Source: Homalodisca vitripennis
Lineage: Eukaryota > Arthropoda > Insecta > Hemiptera > Cicadellidae
DNA length: 64,000 bases
NCBI RefSeq assembly: GCF_021130785.1
Contig: NW_025777978.1
Location: 60,711-124,710 of the forward strand
Reading direction: 5' to 3'
Shown here: one piece after another, positions 14,541 through 24,640 of the stretch
Layout of the letters: every line of letters starts with the position of its first letter
Numbering within the stretch: position 1 is the stretch's first letter
Notes under the pieces: model-generated
Seen by the model: the letters and a program-made list of their open reading frames with translations, nothing else
Databases searched by the model: none
Told to the model about the DNA's origin: nothing
Made by a program: the position numbers and the translations under genes

Positions 14541-17500
14541 TTACTGGGAAAATTTTGAGAATTTCAAAATTCCCCAAGGGGAAATGGGGTTCCCAAAAAA
14601 TTTATTCATCTTGGGGACTTAAAATTTTGCATTTTGGTGGATATTTGTTGATTTTTAATAATTCTTCAAATTATTCTTTTAAAAGTTATTTTGCAATTTG
14701 GCCATTTCCTAACTTTATCATTTTTTGCATTGGGTTTTGAATTTAAAATTTTTCCTTATTCTTTAAGGGCCATAATTTACTTTTTTGAAATTATTACAAA
14801 AGAAGAAAGGGAACTGCCGGATTGGATTTATCTTTTGTTCAGAGGGGCTTACGCCACTTTTTTTAAATGGGTTTAAATTTCATAAGCATTATCCGCCAAA
14901 GAGAAAATGGAAAGGAATCTAGAAAAAAATTGTAAACCCCGATTTTCCCGGGGGTTTTTTTACAAAAAAACCAGGTTTTTTAAAAAATTTGGCCTTCTTT
15001 TACCTCCCCAAATAAAAAAATTTTTAGAAAAAAAAGCCTTTTTGGTTAAACATTTTTTAATTTAAACGTTTAAGGGAAAAAAGAACAAATGGGTTTTGGG
15101 GTTACCCGAAAGGGTTTTGTTCTTCATTAAAAAAACCCAAACCCTTTATCCAAAATGGGACCCACTTCCCGGGGAACCCCCCCCTGCCCTAGAAAACTCC
15201 TTAAAAAAGCCCGGGTTTTCCCCGAAATAAATAAGAGTTTTTAGTTTTCCCATTTATTTATTTTAAATTTTTAAATGGGGAAAAAATAATACGGGTTTAA
15301 GGGATTAAACCTTTTTTTTTAAAATATCTTTGATCCTTTCCCCAATTTGTCAATTATTAAATTTTTTTAGCTTTTAATCCCTTTTAAATTTTTTTGGGCT
15401 TGGAATTTTAAAAAAAATTACAAAAAAAAGGGAAAATTTTTTAAAAAAAATTTTGCCCCTTTTTAAAAAATAGGGGGCAAAAATTTTTGAGAATTTTAAT
15501 TTAAATAAATAAAAAAATGTTTTAAATTTAAAACCTTTTTTTTTAAAAACCGTTTGGAAATTCCTTTTCATTTTTTTTTTTAAAAAAAATTTAAAAAGCC
15601 TTTTAAAGTTTTTTTTAAAAGGGGTTTTAATAAGAATTTTGTTTTAAGGTGAGTGAAAATTTTAATTAACCATGAAGTAAAATTTTTGGGAAAAAAATTT
15701 TATTTTAAAGGAAATTTTTAAACCAATAAATTTTTACATAATAATTTTCCAATAATTTTAAAGGGAATTTAAACTTAAAAAATTTCCATTAGCTTTTTCC
15801 CGTTTGAAGGGTTTTTTGGTTTAATTTTTTTTTTTAAATTTCCGTTCTTTTTCATAATTTTCTACCTTTTTGTTTCCCGGGCTTTAAAAAAAAATTTTTT
15901 TAAAAAAAATGGTTAACTAAAAATTTTTTTAAAAGCAAACTTAAATATTAAATTAAATTTAACTTTGTTTTAAAAAAATTTTAGTAACCTTAAATTACAT
16001 AAATTAAAGTTTATTCTTAAATAATTTTAAAAAAAATTTACCTTTTTTAAAAGGGTTTTTTTTTTTAAAAGAAAGAAAATTAAAAAGGGAAACTTTTTAA
16101 TTTTTTTTAACATGGAAAAAATGCCCCGGGAAAATAAAAATTTATAATAATAAGGGGTGGTCCAAAATTTTCCCAAAAGGGGAAAAAATTTTCCATTACC
16201 CAAAAAAATTTTCCTTTATTAAATTTTAAATTTTAGTATTAACGGGCAATTTTTTTTTTAAAAAATTCCTTTGATAATTCCTCGGTTCGGGGCCCCGGAA
16301 AAAAACAAAACAAATCGTATTTTTTTTAAAATTAAAAAATTTTTTAAGGAATTTTATACAATTTTGGAAAAAATTCTGTAAGGGGAAAAATTTTCAAGGG
16401 TTTTAAGAAAATTTTTTTTTACCCCCTTTTTAAATTTTTGTGTTTAAATAACCTTTTTTTTTATTAAAAAACTTTAATTTTTTTTAAACTGCAAAATTGC
16501 TTAATAAAGGAAAAAAGGGAAAAAAAAAACCCTCCCCTACATTTAACAAATCATTTTTCCCCAAAATAAAACCCTTAACCCAAAATAACTTTTAAAAAGC
16601 CCCCCCTTTAATTTTACCTTGGGGTTACCCCGTAAAAAAATAATTTTAATAAAATTTTTTAAATTATTAAACTGGCTTACAAACCACACACCACAAAACC
16701 CCCACAAACAAAAAAAACAAATAATTTAATAAAAATTAAAAATTCTTTTTTATAGTTTGGGAAAGTTTTTAAAAAATTTTATCTTATTTAATTTTTAATA
16801 GATTTAAAAATTTTCTTTTTAAAGATTTTTGGTTAAAAACCATTTTTTTTAAAATTTTTTGGGAGGTCCGTTATTTAAAATTTTTTTAAATTTGGGGGAA
16901 AAATTTTTCCCTTTTTTCAAAATTTTGGCAAAAAAAATTTTTAAAATAATTGTTCTTAATTTTCTAGACTAATTTTTGCCCCTTTATAAATTGGAAAAAT
17001 AGTTTTTTCCCGTTTATTAAAATTTTTTTAAAAGAATTTTTAAAAACATTAATAATAATTATTTTAAGTACTTTTTTATTTGGGTTAAAAATCGTTTAAA
17101 AAAAGTTTTAAAGTAAAGACGTTTTTGTTAAAAGGAGGGATTCCAGGAAGTATTTTGGGTTTTTGGTTTTTACTTTTGGTTGTTTAAAATAAAATTTTGA
17201 TTTTTTTTTTATTTTTTTGTGTTTTCAAAACCTTTAAAAATCTGAAAATTATTAACGGTGCTTTTTTTCTTTAAAAATTTTACGGAAAATTTTAACCCCC
17301 CCTCGGGGGAAAATTCCCAAATTTATTTGGAAAAAGAAAAGCTATTGGAAAAAAAAATTTTTGTGCCCACAAATTCCCAAAAATTTGCTTTTTTTCTAAT
17401 GATTCAAAGGGAAACCCTTGTTTTATTAAACATTTTCAAAAAATGGAAACTTTTTCCCTTTCTAAAATAACCCTTTTGCTCCCCCTTGAAACCCCCCCTT

Positions 17501-19110
17501 TTTTGTGAAACCCTTGGGGCTTTTAAACTATTTTTAAAAAGGACCCGGGCCTCGGGGATCTTGGGGTTTTCATTGCTTGGAAGTTTGATTAGTTTAAAAA
17601 AACAAACTTTTTTAGGTACCCTCATTTTTATCTTTCTTAAAAATTTAAAATTTTAAAAATTTTTTTTTCACAGTGCCGGATTTAAAAATTTTTCATTTGA
17701 AATTTAAAAAACACCATTTTAAATTTAAAAGGCCCGGTATTTTTTGAATACAGGGCTTAAAAAATTCTTGGTTTGGCAATGTAGAAGGTAAAACCAAACA
17801 ACACAACAACAAAAACTCCCAAACGTCAAAAATTTTAAGTTTTCCTTGGGGGAGGGAAAAGGTTTTTGGAAAGGGTTCACCTTTTTTTTAAAAATTCCGG
17901 GAGCCCTTTTGGGGGTTTAAAGGAAAAAATAAGGGATTTTATGAATACCCAAAAACCGTTCCCACAATTTTTTCTCCCGGGAAATCATTGAATTTGTTTT
18001 AGCTTTTTAAATTTCTTTAAATTTTTTCGAAAAGGGGGTTTAAAAATTTTTCCCCCCTTTTTAGATTTCCCATTTATCAAAAAGTCCCCTTTTTTATATA
18101 AAAGGCCCCATTCTTTAACCATTTTCCTTTAGTTTATTTAAAAAAAAGGAAAATTTGATAATTTTTTTTTGTTTTAATCCCAAAAGGAATTCTCGTTTTA
18201 AAAAAAGGGTTTTAAGGTTAAAAAGAAAAGGGAACGGGTAGATAGTTAAAAAGGGGTTTTTGTAATAAAATGCCGGTCAAAATTTGCCTTTTCTGCCTTA
18301 AAATGGCAATTTAAAATTTGGTTCCCTTAAAAAAAATAAGGTATCGTTTGGGTTACCAAGGTTTGTTTTTTTATTAAAAAAATTTTAAATCCGGGGGGGA
18401 TCCTTGAACTTTTAACAAAAAAAAAGGACACTTGGGCGGGCGGGAAAAAAGGGGACTCCTATTTTTAAAAAAAAAAAGAACAAAAAATGAAATTTTTATC
18501 AAAATTTTAAAAAATGCCACTTTAATGAATTTAAATAAGCTTTTGGAAAAATTTAAAATTTTTTTGCTGTTTAAAAATTTTTTCATTTTAAAAAAAGTAA
18601 AAATATCCCCTTTTAAAAAATTATTGGGCTAAAATTTTTTGGATTGTGGGTTTAAAAAAAAATTTTTTTATTTTTTTAAAACCTTTTTTAAAACCGGGGG
18701 TTTTTCATTTTTTTTTCAATTTGGGAAAAATTTTAAGAGGGACAGCCCAAAATTTTTGGTTGAAATACCGGAAAAAGTAAGTAATAAATAATTTTTTTAA
18801 CTTTTTTAAAAAGTATTTTTTTTTTAAAATTTATATATATTTAAAAATAAATTTTCTTAAATTTTTGTTAAAACAAATCAAAATTTAAAAACCCCCTTGA
18901 TTGGGTTTAAATTAAATTTTAACAAATTTTTAAAGGGGTTTTTAAATAAGCCCTTCTTATTCCCAAAAGGGTTCCAAAAATTTTTTAAGGGCAAAAATTT
19001 AAATATTAAAAAATTCTTGTTCCAAAAAAAAGATTTAAAAAAAAATAAAAAGGTTTCCTTTTTAAAATATTTTAAAAAAAAATTTTTTGGGTTTTTTTCA
19101 AATTTTAAAA
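14541..19110. other. Low-quality homopolymer sequence up to a sharp quality boundary
   Basis: Homopolymer-dominated sequence ends abruptly near 19,110. From there on the text becomes ordinary mixed sequence. Frames inside are Lys/Phe-rich chance frames. Bases 18,762-18,790 resemble 19,690-19,716 downstream (see findings). Confidence 0.7.
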
Positions 19111-19632
19111 ATTACTGTAACAGAAGTGCAAACGTAATGGTAAGATAATTAGTATAGGCTATTTTTTTGTAATACTAGGCCGATCTACTGTTAAGCCTTA
19201 TTACCTGCCTGTCATCATAGGGCACTGCTGGCCTGTACGTGGGATGTCATAAAAAAATACAGTGGCAGTCGATATAGTACAAAATCGAGTAGTGGTAATA
19301 TAAACAAAGCTAAAGTCAGAGGCATGATTTGAACATAATTCAGATCCAAAGTCCGACATCTTGGACGGCTCGGCCAATGGCAACTCCTACGCTCTGTGTA
19401 AAGCCAAACCAGCAGCCTTTAAAATAATCAACAATTTAAAAGATGCCCCCTTTGAAATGTAATTGGAAATAAGGCATAATGAAATACATTATCGTTCTAC
19501 CTAGTTTAAAACTGGTTCTATTTACACTTTTTAAGTATCTATACTATTAAGTGTATATTGTACAATTGTATTGTATATTGTGTGTTTATACAATTAATTT
19601 ATAATTTTTAACCTATGCTGTCTGTATATCAG

Positions 19633-19705
19633 GTCAGTTTGCTAAATTTGGGAGATCGACAGACGAATGATCAATGCGGAAATCTCGGTGAAATACCGGA
19701 AACAG
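19633..19705 (+). CDS. Candidate internal exon, unidentified gene (exon a)
   Basis: A 73-bp stretch begins after a plausible acceptor (…TGTATATCAG) and ends at AACAG followed by a GTACGT donor. One frame is open throughout, starting in phase 0 and leaving one base at the end. That single base plus the two leading bases of the next candidate exon (19,862) make a Gly codon, so the two pieces are phase-compatible across a 156-bp intron. The encoded peptide ends …GEIPETG. I do not recognise the protein. A second frame is partly open here too, so the coding call is tentative. Confidence 0.33.
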
Positions 19706-19861
19706 GTACGTAACTACCCTAACACGTCTTTAACTATAATATTTACTTAATTTATTTTGAAAATCTATATCAATATAGGAAAATCAAACTGTTTATCTCT
19801 GTGTGATTCGATCACGTAAAAAAACCCCTGATCTGATTACACTGAAATTTTACATTCTTAG

Positions 19862-19984
19862 GGTCCCTTATTGACAAAAGCCTACAGGCAGTAATAAAGC
19901 TCTTAAGCCACACAGAGAAGACCCCAAAGCCAAAGCCAAGAAGAAGAGCGCAACTAAGCAGAAGTAGGGGGCAGAGACCCACAG
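19862..19984 (+). CDS. Candidate internal exon, unidentified gene (exon b), basic peptide
   Basis: The 123-bp segment follows a pyrimidine-containing acceptor (…TACATTCTTAG) and precedes a GTAAAT donor. Read in the phase set by exon a, it has 40 sense codons without a stop: an amphipathic start (SLIDKSLQAVIKLL) followed by a strongly basic, Pro/Lys/Arg-rich stretch (EKTPKPKPRRRAQ). Such a segment could be a linker or nuclear-localisation-type region, but that is inference. The family is not recognised. A second frame also reads Lys-rich, a reason for caution. Confidence 0.35.
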
Positions 19985-20019
19985 GTAAATAAGAATAAGG
20001 TTGACATAAGAAAGACACG

Positions 20020-20110
20020 ACGAGGACCGCCGCGACTCACCCGCCCCGTCGTATACCCGGGTAGGCGGTGACCCGAAGCCCGCTCTCCGTCCCACTTACG
20101 GTTCGTACGC
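20020..20110. other. Short CpG-rich patch
   Basis: This roughly 90-bp patch is far richer in CG dinucleotides than the surrounding AT-rich DNA. On the minus strand it contains a donor-like GGTGAGTC and a GTAAGTGG. It could be an exon edge or promoter fragment. No protein match is recognised. Confidence 0.25.
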
Positions 20111-20904
20111 TTATTCCCCCATTTAAGATGTGTTCTGTATTATTCCAAAAGTTTCCGATATTTATATAATTTGGCATAAAACAGCAGATTATATAAATCG
20201 TCTGTCAAAGTGAAGTTAATAAATATAACAATTTATACACTCTTAAATATATGAAAGAAAATGTTGTTGGTTAATCTGTCCAAAGTAAGTTTACATTTAT
20301 TTACAAATTTCATATTACGTTCAGGAGGCTTTTTGTCTGGGTTTTCTTTTTATTCGGATTTTAATCAACTGCACTAAAATGTTATCATTTAATACATCAT
20401 ATTTGTGATCAATGAAAAGCTAATGACGTTAGTCTCTATTTAGACATATCTTAACCTGACATCCTCTTTGCACACTGCCCTAAAATTTAATAAATTGTTA
20501 CTGAAATCTTTGGATCTGTTTATTAAAATATCATGAAAATATTGGAGATAACTTCCAAGACCTTTAGAGAAATTTGAGATAGTTAACGGTTTATATACCA
20601 ACAGTCCTCGCCTCTCCCACTTCAGAAGCCATCATCTAGATCCTACGCTGTCTTGGCACAAACATGTTAGGTTATGTTCCTAAAAAAGTGAGCAGGGTGG
20701 TATATTTATTGCGAAAACTAAAACTTTATTGTTTCCAAAGATACGCGCAGAATGTGTTTTACTTTGCACTGTTTCAGAGCATCATTAGTATTATGGTCTG
20801 CTCTTGTGGGGCAAATGCATCTGTTATTGATAAAATTTTATTGACTCTGAAAAAAGCCATGAGAGTTATAGCGGATGCTAATTTCGAAAGATCATTGTAA
20901 AAAT

Positions 20905-20922
20905 GGGGGGGGGGGGGGGTGT

Positions 20923-20955
<33 letters not shown>
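20905..20955 (+). repeat. 51-bp poly-G tract inside the retrotransposon ORF
   Basis: This is an almost pure G run with single T bases at 20,920 and 20,922. It lies exactly where the RT C-terminal sequence should continue. The protein before it (…RVIADANFERS) and after it (KKEAILTVINLY) belong to the same conserved region, so the tract replaces or is inserted into only a few codons. This is more like a sequencing artefact than a genomic G-tract. Confidence 0.8.
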
Positions 20956-20957
<2 letters not shown>

Positions 20958-21497
20958 GATTTTTTAAAAAAAGAAGCCATTTTGACAGTAATAAATCTTT
21001 ACAGTTTTTACTGCTTTGATCCATGTCAAAAATAATTTTCAAAAAACCGAAAACTGACACTGAATGGAAGCACATGGCATATTCAAAATATACCCGAGGC
21101 GCTAACTCTGAGCAACGAAAACCTTCCACAAGACTTTCAAAAATTCAAAACTTCAAATGGAGGCCGTTGGAAATAGATCTATTCAATAAACTACCACTGA
21201 ATGCTCAGAGTGTATACATTCAATAAATTTAAAACTGTTTATTGATAAGTGGCTGGTATAGAGGCCGTTTTAATGACTTATCCAAGTTTTATTCATCTGA
21301 CATCAGTGCGAGATAGTTTTTTTAGTGTATTGTCCTGATAATTAGTAACACCTTTGTCTCACTAACATTATTGTATAAAATTTAATGTAAAATCTATTGG
21401 TGTCTTCTATAATGAGTGTTTAATCTTAAATTGTTAATTTTTCTGTTAGTAATAAGTATTCTGACGTGATCTAATATGCATGTATTGTCTAATGATC

Positions 21498-21530
21498 AAT
21501 AAAAAATCTTATCTTATCTTTATCTTATCT
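21498..21530 (+). repeat. Retrotransposon 3' terminus: AATAAA plus TTATC-type microsatellite
   Basis: AATAAA at 21,498-21,503 is followed by about four imperfect copies of a five- to six-base ATCTT/TTATC unit. Non-LTR elements of the Jockey/CR1/I groups often end in such short tandem units, so this marks the 3' boundary of the fragment that begins near 20,590. Confidence 0.7.
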
Positions 21531-21535
21531 GTAAA

Positions 21536-22056
21536 CATAAATTTCTAAAATAAATCAAGAGATTAGAATACCTTTTAGTAATTATTATGTTCCTATCTCT
21601 CAGGATTTTTTGGTGTGCAATTTAAAAAAATATGCTCATGGTTTCAAAATTGAATGCGGTGCAAAGCCGCTGGTAAACTGCTATTAATTATTATTTTCAA
21701 GGAAATTAACATCTTAATTAACTACTACAATTAAGAAACTAATTAATTCGTATATCAATCTATAATGCTCTATGAAGTGGAAATTAGCAAAAAGCTGCTA
21801 ATCATCCCATTCAAAATAATTCCACCATACTAACCAATACCTTTTTTTGTATTAAAAATCATTTTTAAATTGTAATTTATTACTTAAAACGTTATTGTAG
21901 AACCAGCTGCTACTACATTGCAATAAGAAGTTCCTAGGGCCTCTTTAACCATAAATCTCGATAACATGGTAATATCCTCGAAGGGATTTGCAAACATTCT
22001 GCATCAAGGTCCGGATGAATACAGGCACCAACAACTGTGGTTGTAACTTCATGCCG
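21536..22056. other. AT-rich DNA without recognised features
   Basis: Ordinary mixed AT-rich sequence. No exon, RNA gene or clear repeat was seen. Confidence 0.5.
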
Positions 22057-22131
22057 CTTGAGTGAGCTTCATGTTTATGAGTGAGCTGCAAGGCTTGATT
22101 GAGCTTTCATGGCTTTGAGTTGAGCTGCAAG
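22057..22131 (+). repeat. Degenerate tandem repeat, about 20-bp unit
   Basis: About four diverged copies of a unit resembling CTTGAGTGAGCTTCATG follow one another, with variants TGAGTGAGCTGCAAGG, TTGATTGAGCTTTCATGG and TTGAGTTGAGCTGCAAG. It looks like a small decayed minisatellite. Confidence 0.6.
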
Positions 22132-23037
22132 CAGAGGGTGAAAGCATACCTCGTGACACTCCAACCTGTTTTCTTCCAGACACTCCCAAATGTAACTCTC
22201 GCAGTCTCATAGACAATAGGAGTATTAGGAGTAGAATAAGTAGCGCTCATACTTTCCCCAGAGAGTATCACATTTCATATAACTTTAGCGACATCCAATT
22301 TAAGTAACGTGGAGTTATTTTGTTGTGTGTGCTGACGTTTTAATGAAATGCTAATGACCATACTAGTCTCATGCCACCGAGCTACCCTGTTAATAGCAAG
22401 TTTCGATAACATCTGCCTCCCGAAAATGCTGACTACAGATTCAATATTTATGAATGAAGAACCGTTACTGATAACATGTTTGAAAAGTTTGTAAAATCAT
22501 CGTAAGATGACTAAAATATGGAGTTTAATCAAGAGGACCATAGTACTTAAGGATAATATTTAAGTACATTCAACTTGATAGGCAGAAAAGGGAGGAAGTC
22601 AACTATGTTGTTTAGGCCTGGAATAAATGTTTTGTCTATAAATGATTCATCAAGTAAATATATGCGATATACGATAAACGGTGATAAGTATATACACATT
22701 TATAATTCAAAAAACAAAAAGATGAAGGAAAAATATTCACATATTAAGGTAATGAAGGAGAGGGAGTAATATATGGAATAATTTTGTTACCGATTAGTAT
22801 TTAAATTGTGTAATTCTGGGGTAACTGTGGATTAACCGGTGGAAGGAGGTAGGGCCCAGAAGAATGATAAGGACTGGGACAGTACAAAAGAGGCTTCTAT
22901 CAGCGAGGCGCGCAATCGCAGATGTGTGAGTGTTTGATAAAGAAATTGAGAGGTGGGGGAGGTAGACGTGCCGTAATATAAGTCCGTATAACGTATATAT
23001 ATATAATAAATAAAAATATAAACTAAAATAAAAACCG
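22132..23037. other. AT-rich DNA without recognised genes
   Basis: One 64-codon plus frame (22,575-22,769) has Lys/Tyr/Ile-rich chance composition and no motif. Bases 22,840-22,985 are somewhat less AT-rich, and a TA dinucleotide run lies at about 22,995-23,010, just before the candidate first exon. Confidence 0.45.
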
Positions 23038-23192
23038 TTCCGCGACACCCGCCGCACATACCCCCCAGCGCACAAAACCGAAGCAGCACGGCACACGTCC
23101 TCAGGTCGATCGTGTGAAAGTAGTAGTAACGAGAGGTATAGTGTTTGAAAGTGCTTATGAGTTATTTTTGCTAATCGTCATCGAACCTGCGG
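23038..23192 (+). promoter_or_regulatory. Candidate promoter / non-coding first exon with strong splice donor
   Basis: A CpG-richer patch (CGCGACACCCGCCGCAC at about 23,040) lies downstream of a TATA-like AT run. It is followed by a TCGATCGTGTGAAAG segment resembling an arthropod initiator region, and ends at CTGCGG followed by a consensus GTAAGT donor at 23,193. No long open frame is present, so it would be a 5' UTR exon of a plus-strand gene to the right. A link to the astacin gene at 37 kb is possible but not shown. Confidence 0.3.
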
Positions 23193-24640
23193 GTAAGTGA
23201 ACTTTTTAACTGGAGTCCCAGGTCAATATTCATTCTTAATTATTTTTTAATTAGATTTTAGGTGAAGGAAATATTGTAAAAATTAAATTTAATTGGAAAT
23301 TTAGGAACCTTGTCCTTTTTTGATCTGTTGCAATATAAAACGTGTTGGTGCATGTGAGGCACAGAGGGTATATAAAAATTTTATGTAACAAATACTCAAA
23401 GAGTTTTTGTGGTTTTGTTAACAGATGCTGTTCAGCAATTTTAATTTCAGTCTACAGTACTGAGCGAAAAGAAGTAATCATATCAAATTCCTAACACTGA
23501 AAAGAAGTAGTAGTTAAAGTAAAAGTAAAGAAAAATTTAGTAACAAAATAAAATTGAATTTTGAAGATAAATTAAAAGTGAAGAATTGCCAGATTCAGAT
23601 TAGAGTGTGAAAAGTTTTTTGAATTTTGAAAATTGAATAACAATAAAGACTATAGCTGTAAGAACTTTGTACATTTTTTGAGGTGAAACCGGAATATATT
23701 ACAATAGTTTTGACACTTAAAAGTCATCAAGAAGTTTTTATTTTTAATTTTAAATCCAGTAAATTATTTTCCAAAGAAAAAGTTTTTTTATTTTAGTTTG
23801 AACTTTAATTTAATTTCAGAAGATTTTTCTTTTCCTTTTTGAACCTTCAACAAAGGATTTAACATTTCAAAGGCTAACCCCCTCCCATGCGTGCCAGAGT
23901 AAAACGGTACAAATTTTATTAGAAAACTCTATGACATTTAAAAAAATAAATATCAAGAGATAAATGAGATTTGAGAAATATTTTATAATTTGTACTAAAC
24001 ATAGAGATAGAGCTGGAAAAACAAGTTGCTTTTAGAGAAGGTTTTTGAATGATCAGGTGAGGAATCAGGCCTGTTCTATACGCTCGAGTAGACGATGGAT
24101 AAAAATAAAAAAACCCTCCCCCCTAAAAAATTAATTAATATTTATTTTTTGTTTCTCGCATAGTAATATGACGTAACACAGTTTTTTATGAGAGCTTACC
24201 ATAACTTCAGGAATAATATGACGTGCAAACCAGGCTATAAATTCATAATGTTTGATCTCACTTCGTTAAGTTTGTGTCTGAACATTAAAGTAGTTTGTTT
24301 CGGTCTCAGCCGGAAAGAAGTGAATATTTCAATGTAACAAATTAAATTTGTTACTTTCTTACTTCTTTCTGGGGATTTATGGTTACTCGAATCTTTAGCA
24401 AATCTCATAGATACAAAAGATTGTTCGTTAAACAGAATTTTAGGATATTGCCTTGCCATATGCATCTACATTCCAGAAAACACGTTTAAATTTTTTCTCT
24501 AAGTCCATAAATAACGGAGTTTAAGAATTATGTTATCGTTTTTTATCTCGCCATATTGGGAAATGAAATGTGCGTAACCTCTTGGTACGTATATAGACAA
24601 CACACTATAAAAAAAAGTAAAATTGGTGTTTAGAATAGTT
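23193..24640. other. AT-rich non-coding DNA, possibly first intron
   Basis: Good-quality AT-rich sequence follows the candidate donor. No conserved coding motif, repeat or RNA gene is recognised. The 76-codon minus frame at 24,235-24,465 has no family features. Confidence 0.4.

Larger units (their letters stand above)
20590..21535 (+). mobile_element. Non-LTR retrotransposon, 5'-truncated 3' fragment (Jockey/CR1-like)
   Basis: The C-terminal end of a non-LTR reverse transcriptase is readable in broken frames. A segment reading LDPTLSWHKHV (about 20,633-20,665) is the usual 'LG…LD..L.W..H' motif after the RT palm. It is followed by LGYVPKKVSRVVYLLRKLK and the typical YFALFQSIISI… and LKKAMRVIA motifs, and finally by a tail with LFNKLPLNA near the stop at 21,224. 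The fragment is interrupted by a poly-G tract. After the stop come about 300 bp of 3' UTR, AATAAA at 21,498, and a terminal ATCTT/TTATC microsatellite, the usual 3' end of such elements. RT palm and endonuclease are absent (5' truncation). Frame breaks are at about 20,662 and around the poly-G. Confidence 0.85.

Noticed and set aside
20774..21129. Minus-strand polyproline frames of 68-83 codons
   Set aside because: The proline stretch is the complement of the 51-bp poly-G artefact. The plus strand holds the retrotransposon.
22794..23096. Minus-strand 100-codon frame (and an overlapping 85-codon frame)
   Set aside because: Composition is low-information (Tyr/Leu/Ser-rich), no family pattern is seen, two frames overlap, and the segment contains the TA run and candidate plus-strand first exon.
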